Part shown: positions 1 through 9,992 of the stretch, one piece after another
Layout of the letters: every line of letters begins with the position of its first letter
How positions within the stretch are numbered: position 1 is the first letter of the stretch
The notes under the pieces: model-generated
What the model was told of the DNA's origin: nothing
What the model saw: only the letters and a program-made list of their open reading frames with translations
Database searches by the model: none
Source of the DNA: Phycicoccus sp. HDW14
Lineage (GTDB): Bacteria > Actinomycetota > Actinomycetes > Actinomycetales > Dermatophilaceae
DNA: 64,000 bases
Direction of reading: 5' to 3'
NCBI RefSeq assembly: GCF_011383005.1
Contig: NZ_CP049935.1
Location: forward strand, 2,418,001-2,482,000
Program-made: the position numbers and the translations under genes

Positions 1-1220
1 CGACCCCGCACCACCGCCCTCGCCGTCACCGGAGTGCTGGCCGTGGCCCTCGCCGGCTGCTCCGGCGGCACCCCGACGCCGCGCCGTCGAGCACCGCCTC
101 GTCGGCCACCCCGACGACCGCGAGCCCGAGCACGACGCCCAGCCCGTCGTCCTCCCCGTCCTGCGTCGCCACGACGATGGACGCCCTCGACGAGGACCAG
201 CGGATCGGCCAGCTGCTCATGGTCGGGTTCGACACCGCCGCCGACCTCGGCTCGCTCGACGACGAGATCACCGACGACCACGTCGGCAACGTCATCTACC
301 TCGGCGGCTGGGACGGCGCGGCGAAGGTCAGGCGCACCTCGAAGCACCTCCAGGGGCTGGTGACCGAGAAGTCCACCGGCGACGTCGGCCTGATGGTCGC
401 CGCCGACCAGGAGGGTGGCGAGGTCCACCAGCTGCGCGGCGACGGCTTCACCCGTCCCCCGTCGGCGAGCCGGCAGGCGCAGATGTCGTCGGCCCAGCTG
501 ACGAAGGCGGCCACCGGATGGGCCGAGGAGCTGCGGGCCGCGGGCGTCAACGTCAACCTCGCCCCGGTCACGGACACCGTCCCGGCCGACCTCGGCACGG
601 GCAACGGCCCCATCGGGAGGTACCACCGCGAGTACGGCTCGGACCCGAAGACGGTCGAGAAGGCCTCCGCCGCGTTCATCAAGGGCATGCTCGCCGGCGG
701 GGTCGAGGCCACCGTGAAGCACTTCCCGGGCATCGGCCGGATCCGCAACAACACCGACTTCAACGCCACCGGCATCACCGACGACACCACCGACGCCGAC
801 GACCCCTACCTCGACCCGTTCGCGGCCGGTGTCGACGCCGGAGCCGGGCTCGTGATGACCAGCTCGGCGAAGTACACGAAGCTCGACAAGGGCGTCCCGG
901 CGATGTTCTCGAAGCCCATCGTCACCGACCTGCTGCGCGGGAAGCTCGGCTTCCAGGGCGTCGTCATCACCGACGACGTCAACGCCGAGTCCGTCAAGGC
1001 GCTGCCGGCCGGGCAGCGGGCGGTCGAGGTCGTCGCGGCGGGCGGGGACATCGTCCTCACCGGCGACGCCTCCACGGCGCCGGCCATGCTCACCGCCCTC
1101 GCGAAGAAGGCGGCGGCCGACGACGCATTCGCCGCGCAGGTCGACGCCTCGGTGGAGCGGGTCCTGACCCTCAAGGACCGGATGGGCCTCCTCCCCTGCT
1201 CGGGCACTCCCCAGGACTGA
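1..1220 (+). CDS. GH3 family lipoprotein (beta-N-acetylhexosaminidase-like), 5' partial, frameshifted
   Basis: Glycoside hydrolase family 3 N-terminal domain protein, probably anchored outside the membrane and acting on amino-sugar glycans of the wall. The start lies left of the window. A hydrophobic stretch ending in lipobox LAGC (Cys codon 58-60) is followed by a Ser/Thr/Pro-rich linker. The signal part and the catalytic part are in different frames; one missing C in the C4 run at 71-74 explains it. Visible GH3 motifs are DQEGGEV, KHFPG and the nucleophile region VVITDDV. The NagZ Asp-His dyad loop after KHFPG reads RIRNNTDFNATG here, without the usual His, as in many actinobacterial GH3 lipoproteins, so true NagZ activity is uncertain. 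Confidence 0.85.
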   Translation, partial: TPHHRPRRHRSAGRGPRRLLRRHPDAAPSSTASSATPTTASPSTTPSPSSSPSCVATTMDALDEDQRIGQLLMVGFDTAADLGSLDDEITDDHVGNVIYLGGWDGAAKVRRTSKHLQGLVTEKSTGDVGLMVAADQEGGEVHQLRGDGFTRPPSASRQAQMSSAQLTKAATGWAEELRAAGVNVNLAPVTDTVPADLGTGNGPIGRYHREYGSDPKTVEKASAAFIKGMLAGGVEATVKHFPGIGRIRNNTDFNATGITDDTTDADDPYLDPFAAGVDAGAGLVMTSSAKYTKLDKGVPAMFSKPIVTDLLRGKLGFQGVVITDDVNAESVKALPAGQRAVEVVAAGGDIVLTGDASTAPAMLTALAKKAAADDAFAAQVDASVERVLTLKDRMGLLPCSGTPQD

Positions 1221-1243
1221 CCGGCTCGCCTAGGCTCGACGGG

Positions 1244-2982
1244 GTGACGGACACCCCTGCATCCTCCGCAGCCCCGAGGCGCCGCCCGCCCCGGTCGCAC
1301 CCGACGCCCCGGTCATCGTCCTCGTCTCCGGCGAGCACGCCGACACCCTGCGCGAGGAGTTCTGGCGCTACTCGCGCGAGTACGACCTGCGCACCGCCAC
1401 GACGTGCTCGGAGGCCGAGGCGCTCACCGCGGCGGCGCTGGCCGAGGGGCGTCGCGTCGCGATGTTCGTCAGCGACTCGCGGCTGCCCGACGAGGACAAC
1501 GTGCTCGCCGCCTTCGGCCGGTGGCGCCAGCTCGTGCCCACGGCCCGCCGGCTCATCGTCTCTCCCTACGACCGCTTCCTCTCGGACGCACCGGGCCTGC
1601 GCGCGGGGATGGCCAAGGGCAAGTACGACGCCTACCTCCTGATGCCCCGCGGCGCCCGCGACGAGGAGTTCCACCACTCGGTGACCGAGCTGCTCAGCGA
1701 CTGGGGCTGGACCGCCACCGACCCGGACGTCGTCGTCGCCAAGGTCGTCGCCCCGGCCGGCGACCCGCTCGCTGCCGAGATCCGCGACTTCTTCGACCGG
1801 ATGGGCCTGCCGAGCCGGGTCGTCCTGCCGGACAGCGAGATCGGGCAGCACGTGGCCGCCCACTTCTCCGAGGACGACGGCTACCCGCGGGTGTGGGCGG
1901 TCAACCGCGACCCCCTTGTCGTGACATCGGTGCGCGACGTCGCCCGGTCGTTCTTCGAGACCACCGCCGAGCGCGACCTCGACGCGACGGGCGACGGCAC
2001 CGGGGTGGTCGACGTCGCGGTCGTCGGCGGTGGGCCGGCCGGCCTCGCGACGGCCGTGTACGCCGCCTCCGAGGGCCTCTCCACGGTCGTCCTCGACTCC
2101 AGCGCCATCGGCGGCCAGGCCGGCACGAGCTCGATGATCCGCAACTACCTCGGCTTCCCGCGCGGCGTCTCCGGGATGCGGCTGGCCCAGCGCGCGCGCA
2201 ACCAGGCGCTGAGGTTCGGCACGCGCTTCCACACCGGCTGGGAGGTCGAGGAGCTCGTCGCCGGCGTCGACGGCGAGCCGCACCTGCTGCGAGGGGTCGA
2301 CTTCGAGCTCGCGGCCCGCACGGTCGTCGTGGCCTCGGGCGTCCGGTACCGCAGCCTCGGGGTGCCCTCGGTCGAGGCGCTCGTCGGGCGGGGCGTCAAC
2401 TACGGCGCGGCGATGTCGCTGTCGCGCGAGATGGAGGACCAGGACGTCGTCGTCGTGGGCGGCGGCAACTCGGCCGGCCAGGCGGCCGTGCACCTCGCCC
2501 GGTTCGCGCGCTCGGTGACCATCGCCGTCCGGCGACCGGCGCTCGCCGAGACGATGTCGGCCTACCTCGTCGGCGAGATCGAGTTCAACCCGCGCATCAC
2601 CGTCGCGCCGTGCACGCGCGTCGTCGACGGCGGGGGCGACGGGCGCCTCGAGTGGCTCGAGCTCGAGGACACGAACCTGGGCACCCGCGCCCGGCGTCCG
2701 GTCGGCGGCCTCTTCCTCCTGCTCGGCGCCGAACCGCACTGCGGGTGGCTGCCCGACGTGGTCGCCCGCGACGAGCGCGGCTTCGTCCTCACCGGCCGCG
2801 ACGTGCCCAAGGACCGCTGGGCCGACGGCCTGCCGCCGGACAGCCTCGCGACGAGCGCCCCCGGCATCTTCGCCGCCGGTGACGTGCGGGCCGGCTCGAT
2901 GAAGCGGGTCGCGGCGGCCACCGGCGAGGGCGCGTCGGTCGTGCCGCTCGTGCACGCCTGGCTCGCCCCCGGCGAGGGCTGA
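1244..2982 (+). CDS. Receiver-like domain fused to thioredoxin-reductase-like FAD oxidoreductase (frameshifted)
   Basis: About 579 aa after correction. The first ~230 residues resemble a response-regulator-like module; the rest is a pyridine nucleotide-disulfide oxidoreductase fold with an FAD site (VVGGGPAGLATA, near codon 262) and a NAD(P) site (VVVGGGNSAGQ), ending with the FAD-binding GIFAAGDVR motif. The CxxC pair expected between the halves of the NADPH domain in true thioredoxin reductases is absent, so it probably does not reduce thioredoxin by the usual dithiol relay. GTG 1244 is 7 nt after a TAGGCT -10 box (1231-1236), suggesting a leaderless mRNA. The first ~10 codons are in another frame; one C missing at 1272-1275 restores the protein. 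Family matches proteins annotated as fused response regulator/thioredoxin-disulfide reductase. Confidence 0.85.
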
Positions 2983-3016
2983 GGGGCCGTGCGGTCAGAG
3001 GCTGAGAGCCGTCCGG

Positions 3017-4051
<1,035 letters not shown>

Positions 4052-4062
<11 letters not shown>

Positions 4063-4533
4063 CGACTCCGTTCTGCACGAGGGTCTTCCTCATGACGAGG
4101 GCGTCGACGCCGTCGGGCTGGTAGTAGCCGCGACGGGTCGTCAGCACCGTGTACCCGGCCGACCGGTAGAGCCCGGTGGCAGCCGTGTTGTCGGCGCGCA
4201 CCTCGAGCATCACGTGCTCGGTGCCGCGACCGGATGCCCGCCGCTCGAGCTCGTCGAGCAGCCGCCGCCCGAGCCCGAGGCCCGGGCGGCCGGCGCGACG
4301 GCGACCGTCATGACGTCGGACACCTCGCCGCCGTGGTCGAGTCCGCCGTAGCCCTGCAGCACACCGGCATCCGCGGCGACGACGTAGTCGCGGCGCGGCC
4401 GGGCGGCGAGCTCGGCCCACCACGAGGCCTCGGCCCAGGCGTCGTCGGGGAACAGCTCGGCCTCGAGCGCGGCGAGCGTGCGCAGGTCGGTCCAGCGGGC
4501 GTCGCGCAGGACGGTCTCCGAGGGCACGCTCAT
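4052..4533 (-). CDS. rimI: Ribosomal protein S18-alanine N-acetyltransferase RimI (frameshifted)
   Basis: GNAT-fold N-terminal acetyltransferase, about 160 aa corrected. N-terminal strand and helix [14 protein letters not shown] match the RimI substrate loop; the acetyl-CoA site is the Arg/Gly-rich [11 protein letters not shown] segment, followed by [17 protein letters not shown] near the C-terminus, all family hallmarks. The two halves are in different frames; one base missing in the CCCGGG run at 4281-4286 joins them. Lies between tsaB and tsaD with 4-base ATGA and 11-base overlaps, the usual tsaB-rimI-tsaD order. In Actinobacteria such RimI proteins may have broader N-terminal substrates than S18; that cannot be told from sequence. 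Confidence 0.93.
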
Positions 4534-5186
4534 CGGGCGGCCCGCTCGGCGGTCGTCATCGCGTCCGGGCGGCGCAGGTAGAGGGGCTCGACGGGCATCG
4601 AACGTCCGGCGGCCAGGCCCGCGACGACCAGCTCGGCGAGGTCTCCCGCCGCGGCCTCGACCCAGCCGACGCGGTGGGGCAGCAGCTCGGGGTAGAGCAC
4701 GGGGCCGGCGCCGGCGGTGGGCAGCGCCCGCACCTCGGCCGGGAGGTCGGCCGGGCGGTCGACGGCGGGTGGCGTGAGGGCGCGGGCCCCGTCGGGGCCG
4801 AGGTCGTAGCGCGCCCAGTAGACCTCGCGGCGCCGGGCGTCGGTGGCGACGAGGATCTCGCCCTCGAGGTCGCCGCGCGCGCCCCGGGCAACGACGTCGA
4901 GGCTGCACACGCCGTGCACCGGGATGTCGAGCGCGTAGCCCATCGTCACGGCCGTGACGAGCCCGACGCGCAGGCCGGTGAACGGACCGGGGCCGGTACC
5001 GACGCCGATGTCCGTGAGGTCACCGACCCCCACGCCGGCCGCGGCGAGCACGTCCTCGACGAGGGGCGCGAGGCGTTCGGTGTGGCCGCGCGGGTCCTCG
5101 ACGCCCGCGCTGGTGACCACGTCGGCGCCGTCGTGCAGGGCCACCGAGATGGTCGCGGTGGAGGTGTCGAGGGCGAGGATCAGCAC
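4530..5186 (-). CDS. tsaB: tRNA threonylcarbamoyladenosine biosynthesis protein TsaB
   Basis: Inactive ASKHA-fold partner that dimerises with TsaD in t6A synthesis. 218 aa, intact. Starts LILALDTSTATISVAL and carries GVGTGPGPFTGLRVG, the conserved TsaB loop. ATGA overlap with rimI downstream and overlap with the tsaE stop upstream indicate translational coupling. Confidence 0.95.
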   Translation of the reverse strand: MLILALDTSTATISVALHDGADVVTSAGVEDPRGHTERLAPLVEDVLAAAGVGVGDLTDIGVGTGPGPFTGLRVGLVTAVTMGYALDIPVHGVCSLDVVARGARGDLEGEILVATDARRREVYWARYDLGPDGARALTPPAVDRPADLPAEVRALPTAGAGPVLYPELLPHRVGWVEAAAGDLAELVVAGLAAGRSMPVEPLYLRRPDAMTTAERAAR

Positions 5187-5700
5187 GGCTCTCCTCCGAG
5201 CTCGGCGAGCGGGTCGGGCTGCGCGGCACCGTCATCCGCGGCCCCATCGGAATCCGTGGCCCAGCGGCCCCCGACGCCGGTGACCGTGGCCGTGCGGATC
5301 TCGGAGGCGGGGTCGACGTCGAGGACGACCTCGAGGCGGTCCTCGGCGAGGTCCTCGGCGAGGCCGTGGCCCCACTCGACGACGGTGACGCTGTCCTCGA
5401 CCGAGGCGTCGAGGTCGAGGTCGTCGAGCTCGAGGGTGCCCCGAGGCGGTAGGCGTCGACGTGGACGAGCGCCGGCCCGCCGACCGTCGACGGGTGGACG
5501 CGCGCGATGACGAAGGTCGGCGAGGTGACGGCGCCGCGCACCGCGAGCGCCTCCCCGAGCCCCTGGGTGAGCGTGGTCTTGCCCGCGCCCAGGCCACCGG
5601 TGAGGACGACGAGGTCGCCGGCCCGCAGCATCCGGCCGAGCGCCGACCCCAGCGCGCGGGTGTCGTCGACCTCGGGCAGGACGAGGCGCCGGCCGCTCAC
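5180..5700 (-). CDS. tsaE: tRNA threonylcarbamoyladenosine biosynthesis ATPase TsaE (frameshifted)
   Basis: P-loop ATPase that regenerates the TsaBD complex. Corrected length 173 aa. Walker A GGLGAGKTT is near residue 35, TSPTF switch near 60, and the Walker B-like HVDAYRLG near 80, followed by WGHGLAEDL. The reading frame changes directly after DAYRLG; one C missing in the C4 run at 5439-5442 repairs it. The C-terminal tail is acidic and Asp/Ala-rich, longer than in E. coli TsaE. Overlaps the alpha/beta hydrolase stop (ATGA at 5697-5700) and the tsaB start. Confidence 0.94.
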
Positions 5701-6838
5701 GAGGCCGCCTCCCGTCGGGCGCGCGAGGCCCGCCGCTTCTTCGAGATGTCCTGCACGGTGCGGCGCACCCGCGGCTTGCTGCCCACCGGGACGCCCTCCG
5801 CGACCGCCCGCTGGGCGCGGCGCACGAGCGCGAGCAGCTGCTCGGTGACGAGGTCGGGGTGCTCGAGCATGAGGATGTGCCCGGCGTCCTCGACGACGAC
5901 GTGCTCGGCCCCCGGCACGTGCCGGACGATCTCGACCGAGTGCGAGGGCGGCGTGATGAGGTCGCCGGCACCGTTCATCACGAGCACCTCGACGCCGGTG
6001 AGCGCGCCGAGCGACGGGATGAGGTCGAGGGCGTCGATGTCGGGCAGGAACGCGGCCATGACGTCGAACGGGGTCGCGAAGATCATCTCGGCGACGAGGT
6101 CGACGAGCCCGGGGCTCACCGGGGAGTCGAAGGCCCAGCGGGCGACGGCGAGGTCCTGCACGCCCTTGCCCATCTTGCGCAGCAGGCCGATCGGGCCGGC
6201 GTGCCGGGACAGCCGGGTGAGGAGGCCGGGACCCACCGTGCCGACCACCCGGCCGGCGAGCGGGCCGAGCCCGAACTCGGTGACCTCGTGGCCGCCCGGC
6301 GAGGTCGACACCAGGGCCACGGCGAGCACGCGGTCGCGGACGACGTCGGGATGGGCACCGGCGAAGGACATCACGCTCATCCCGCCCATCGAGTGGCCGA
6401 CGAGCACGACCGGGCCCGTGGGACAGGTGGCCTCGATGACCCGGGCCAGGTCGCGGCCGAGGCGCTCGACGGTGCAGGCCCGAGGTCGGGGAGGGAGGAG
6501 CGACCGTGCCCGCGCTGGTCGTAGGAGACGACGCGCAGCCCCTGTTCGACCAGCGCCCGGCGCTGGAGCACCCAGGACTGCATCGTCAGGGCGAACCCGT
6601 GGACGAGGACGACGGTGGGGGTGCGTCCGGCGAGGTGGCGCCGACCCCGGCTGGCGGCCTGCGGCGCGTCGATCTCGACGTGCAGGTCGACCCCGTCGTC
6701 GGTGGCGACGAGCAGCGCCTCGGTGGGGGTGTGCGACCAGGCGAGCTCGGCCTCGTCGCCCTCGAGCCGCGGGGCGCGACCGCGCAGCACGCGGGACCCC
6801 ACGGCGCCGAGGGCGCCACCGACCGGACCGCGGGCCAT
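5697..6838 (-). CDS. Alpha/beta hydrolase fold protein (frameshifted)
   Basis: Serine hydrolase of the alpha/beta fold, about 380 aa corrected. Oxyanion-hole region VVLVHGF lies near residue 78, the nucleophile elbow GHSMGG near 145, and a late DAGHILMLEHPD supplies the catalytic His. The N-terminus has a weak hydrophobic/Gly segment but no clear signal peptide. The frame changes after SLPDLG; one missing base at 6479-6481 restores VERLGRDLARV and then the nucleophile motif. It sits between alr and tsaE with ATG/TGA overlaps on both sides, a conserved position in Actinobacteria; the substrate is unknown. Do not read it as a specific lipase or esterase on this evidence. Confidence 0.9.
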
Positions 6839-8019
6839 CAGCCGCGGTCCTCCGCGCCGACGACGAGCCGGGGCAGGCGCGGGGCCATCCGGGTGACGAC
6901 CTCGTAGTTGATGGTGCCGGCGGCCTCGGCCCAGTCCTGGGCGGTGGGCTCGTCGTCGGCGCCGCGGCCGAGGACGGTGACCTCGTCGCCCGGTGCGCCG
7001 TCGAAGTCGGGCCCGAGGTCGAGCACGAACTGGTCCATGCAGACCCGGCCGGCGATGGTGTGCCGGCGGCCGCGGACCTGCACCGGGCCGGCGTTGCCCG
7101 CGTGCCGGGGGATGCCGTCGGCGTAGCCCATCGGGACGAGGCCGAGGACGGTGTCGCGCTCGGTCGTGTACTCGTGGCCGTAGCTGACGCCCTGCCCGGC
7201 CCGGGCGCGCTTGACCTGGGTGAGCCGGGCGGTGACGCGCATCGCCTCGCGCAGGCCGAAGTCGGCGGGGCTGCCGAGGTCGGGCACCGGCGAGAGGCCG
7301 TAGACGGCCAGGCCCGGGCGGACGAGGTCGAAGTGGGCGCTCGGGTTGGTCAGGGTGGCGGCGGAGTTGGCGAGGTGCCGCAGGCCGGGGTCGACGCCGG
7401 CGCGCTCGAGCTCGGCGACGGCCTCGACGAAGCGCTCCTGCTGGGCGCGGACGGTGGGGTGCCGGGGTGCGTCGGCCCAGGCGAAGTGCGACCAGGTGCC
7501 GGTGACCTCGACGGCTCCCTCGGCCACGGCCCGGGCCAGGGCGGTGGTGAACTCGCTCCAGTCGGTGAGGACCCCGCCGCGGCCGAGGCCGGTGTCGACC
7601 TTGGCCTGGACGCGGACGGGGCGACCGCGCTCACGGGCCACGGCGAGCACGGCGTCGAGGTTCCACGCGCTGCCGACGGTGACGTCGATGCCGGCGTCGG
7701 CGGCCGCGGCGATGTCGGCCTGCGGCGGGTAGATCCAGGTGAGGAGGGGCGCGTCGACGCCGGCGTGGCGCAGGGCGAGGGCCTCGTCGAGCTGGGCGAC
7801 CCCGAGCCAGGCGGCACCGCCGGCGAGGGCGGCGCGGGCGGCGGTGACGAGGCCGTGGCCGTAGGCGTCGGCCTTGACGACCGCGAGCACCTGCGCGGGG
7901 GCCGACCGTCGGACGAGCTCGGCGACGTTGTCGCGGATGGCGGCGGCGTCGACGGTGACCCACGCCGAAGCACCCGCGGGCGCGGGCGCGGGTGCGGAGG
8001 GGGTGGCGGCGTCGGTCAT
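6838..8019 (-). CDS. alr: Alanine racemase
   Basis: PLP-dependent conversion of L-Ala to D-Ala for peptidoglycan. 393 aa from ATG at 8019; a longer in-frame reading to 8127 runs into the palindromic repeat upstream and lacks family similarity. PLP lysine in VVKADAYGHG (about K49); catalytic Tyr region GQGVSYGHEY; VCMDQFVLD near the C-terminus. The N-terminal 18 residues are a low-complexity Ala/Pro extension. First gene of the minus-strand run alr, hydrolase, tsaE, tsaB, rimI, tsaD, each overlapping the next. Confidence 0.96.
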   Translation of the reverse strand: MTDAATPSAPAPAPAGASAWVTVDAAAIRDNVAELVRRSAPAQVLAVVKADAYGHGLVTAARAALAGGAAWLGVAQLDEALALRHAGVDAPLLTWIYPPQADIAAAADAGIDVTVGSAWNLDAVLAVARERGRPVRVQAKVDTGLGRGGVLTDWSEFTTALARAVAEGAVEVTGTWSHFAWADAPRHPTVRAQQERFVEAVAELERAGVDPGLRHLANSAATLTNPSAHFDLVRPGLAVYGLSPVPDLGSPADFGLREAMRVTARLTQVKRARAGQGVSYGHEYTTERDTVLGLVPMGYADGIPRHAGNAGPVQVRGRRHTIAGRVCMDQFVLDLGPDFDGAPGDEVTVLGRGADDEPTAQDWAEAAGTINYEVVTRMAPRLPRLVVGAEDRG

Positions 8020-8088
8020 GAGCCTGACCAGTCTAGGACCGCGACCGGGCAGGGATCCCCGTGCACCTCCGCGCCGCCACTCTCCCGG

Positions 8089-8136
8089 ATCGTGTGTGAA
8101 CACGCCGCACCTCCCCGGCGCGTTCACACACGTTCG
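8089..8136. repeat. Palindromic repeat, intact copy (terminator-like hairpin)
   Basis: Arms at 8091-8107 and 8116-8132 pair at 16 of 17 positions with an 8 nt loop; core of the arm is CGTGTGTGAAC-CGCCG. It lies between the nnr stop and the alr start on the minus strand, where it could end nnr transcription. A second, IS-split copy with the same arm sequence is at 32882-34244. Confidence 0.8.
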
Positions 8137-8163
8137 CGGCAGGGGGCCCGGCCAGCGCCCGGG

Positions 8164-9617
8164 TCAGCGGCGCAGCAGCCCCGCGACCGTCGCCGGCAGG
8201 GCGTGGGCCACCGCCAGCGCCCGCACCGGCCCACCGGCGGACGCGCGCTCGGCGGCCACGCCGTGCACCAGCGCCCCGAGGGCCCCGGCCTCGGCGGCCG
8301 GCAGCCCGGCCGCCACCAGCGTGCCGAGCAGCCCGGCCAGCACGTCCCCGGCCCCGCCGTCGCCAGCCACGGCGGCGCATCGGCCTGCGACCACACGGGC
8401 GCCGCCGCCCCGGGCGGCACCACCAGCGTGGTTGCGCCCTTGAGCAGCACGGTCGCCCCGGTCAGCTCCGCCAGCCGGCGCGCGTGCTCCAGCGGCGCCC
8501 CCTCGACCGCGCCCCGCGACACCTCGGAGCCGCCCAGCCGGGTCAGCAGCCGCGCGCACTCCCCCGCGTGCGGGGTCAGCAGGGTCACCCGGTCGGCCCG
8601 GCGCCGCACCACGGCCGCGTCGAGCAGGTCGAGCCCTCCGGCGTCGAGCACCACCGGCTCCTCACCGGCCAGGGCGTCGCGCGCGACGTCGAGCTGCGCC
8701 TTCGACCCCACCGCCCGCGACGAGGTGTCGAGCCCCGGCCCGACCACCCAGGCCTGCACCCGCCCCACCCCGTGCGTCGCCTCGGGCACCGCCGCCCGCA
8801 CCAGCCCGGTGGGCGTCGGCGTCCCGACGTACCGCACCATCCCGGCGCCGGCCTGGACCGCCGCGGTCACGCAGAGCACCGCCGCACCCGTGTACGACTC
8901 CCCACCCGCCACGACGCCGAGCACCCCGCGCGAGTACTTGTCGTCCCCGGGACCCGGCACCGGCCAGCGCGCGGCGACGTCGTCGAAGTCGAGCCGCCGC
9001 ACCACCGGCTCTGCATCGACCTCGATGCCGATGTCGACGACGGTCAGTGCGCCACAAGCCTGTTCGGTCGGCGGCAGCAGGTGCACCGGCTTGGCCACCG
9101 AGAAGGTGACGGTCTCGTCGGCCATCACGCCGTCCGGGTCGAGCACGCTCCCGGCGGGGTCCTGCCCCGACGGCAGGTCGACCGCCATCACGTACGCGGA
9201 CTCCGGCACGGCCTCGACCCACGGCACCGCCCACGACGGCAGCCCCGGCCGGGCCCCGATGCCCAGCACCCCGTCGAGCACGAGGTCGGCCTCGGCCACG
9301 ACCGCCGCGTCCGTCGTCAGCACCACCCCCGCGGCCTCGGCGGCGGCCCGAGCCCCCGCGTGCACCGTGTCGTGGTGCACCGCCACCACGCTCCAGCCCG
9401 CCTCGGCCAGCCGCGCGGCGGCGAACAGCGCGTCGGCCCCGTTGTTGCCCGGCCCGACGAGCGCCACGACCGAGCTCCCGCCACGCTCGGACAGCCGGGC
9501 GTCGGCCACGGCGGCGAGCCCCTCGACGGCGCGCGCCATCAGCTCGCCGTCGTCGAGCCCCGCCATCAGCGCGGCCTCCGCGGCGTACACCGCGTCGGTG
9601 CCGTACCCCTCGATCAC
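8164..9617 (-). CDS. nnr: Bifunctional NAD(P)H-hydrate epimerase / ADP-dependent dehydratase (frameshifted)
   Basis: Repairs hydrated NAD(P)HX. Corrected length 484 aa. The N-terminal YjeF_N epimerase domain (residues ~1-210) shows [12 protein letters not shown] and the catalytic Asp of VMAVDLPSG. The C-terminal ribokinase-like YjeF_C domain (~225-484) shows [29 protein letters not shown] and [11 protein letters not shown]. The frame breaks just before GAGDVLAG; one missing C in the C4 run at 8352-8355 restores the end at 8164. Start overlaps the acpS stop by 4 bases (ATGA). Confidence 0.94.
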
Positions 9618-9979
9618 GCCGACCCCTCGTCCCGCTCCGCGACGACGACGGCCGAGGCGATGCCCGCGTCGTGCGACAGCGACACGTGGATGCTCGTGAT
9701 GCCCTGGGCGGCGACCGCCGCCGCGACCGTGCCGCGCAGCGTGAAGGCGGGGCGCCGGTCCTCGCCCCGGGTGACCTCGGCGTCGTGCCAGTGCAGCCCG
9801 ACGGGTGCCCCGAGCGCCTTGGCCAGGGCCTCCTTGGCGGCGAAGCGCGCAGCACGCGAGTTCAGCGGCAGGTGGCGCTCGACCTCGGTGAACAGGCGGT
9901 CGCCGAGGGCCGGCGTGCGCTCGAGCGTGGCCCCGAAGCGCGCGACGTCGACGACGTCGATGCCGACGCCGACGATCAC
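9614..9979 (-). CDS. acpS: Holo-[acyl-carrier-protein] synthase
   Basis: Transfers 4'-phosphopantetheine from CoA to acyl carrier protein. 121 aa, trimeric AcpS length. Mg-binding start [12 protein letters not shown] and second motif [12 protein letters not shown] are both present, with [14 protein letters not shown] at the C-terminus. Coupled to nnr by an ATGA overlap; glmS ends 13 bases upstream, so glmS-acpS-nnr may be co-transcribed. Confidence 0.96.
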   Translation of the reverse strand: MIVGVGIDVVDVARFGATLERTPALGDRLFTEVERHLPLNSRAARFAAKEALAKALGAPVGLHWHDAEVTRGEDRRPAFTLRGTVAAAVAAQGITSIHVSLSHDAGIASAVVVAERDEGSA

Positions 9980-9992
9980 CGCGCCCCCGGTG

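Noticed and set aside
8033..8380. Small Gly/Arg-rich ORFs around the palindrome at 8089
   Set aside because: They are shadows of the nnr 3' end and the repeat, without coding-like third-position bias.
5461..9699. Very long plus-strand open frame (over 1400 codons)
   Set aside because: It lies antisense to tsaE, the hydrolase, alr and nnr, has no domain and is Arg/Gly/Pro-rich; long false frames are common at 73% GC.
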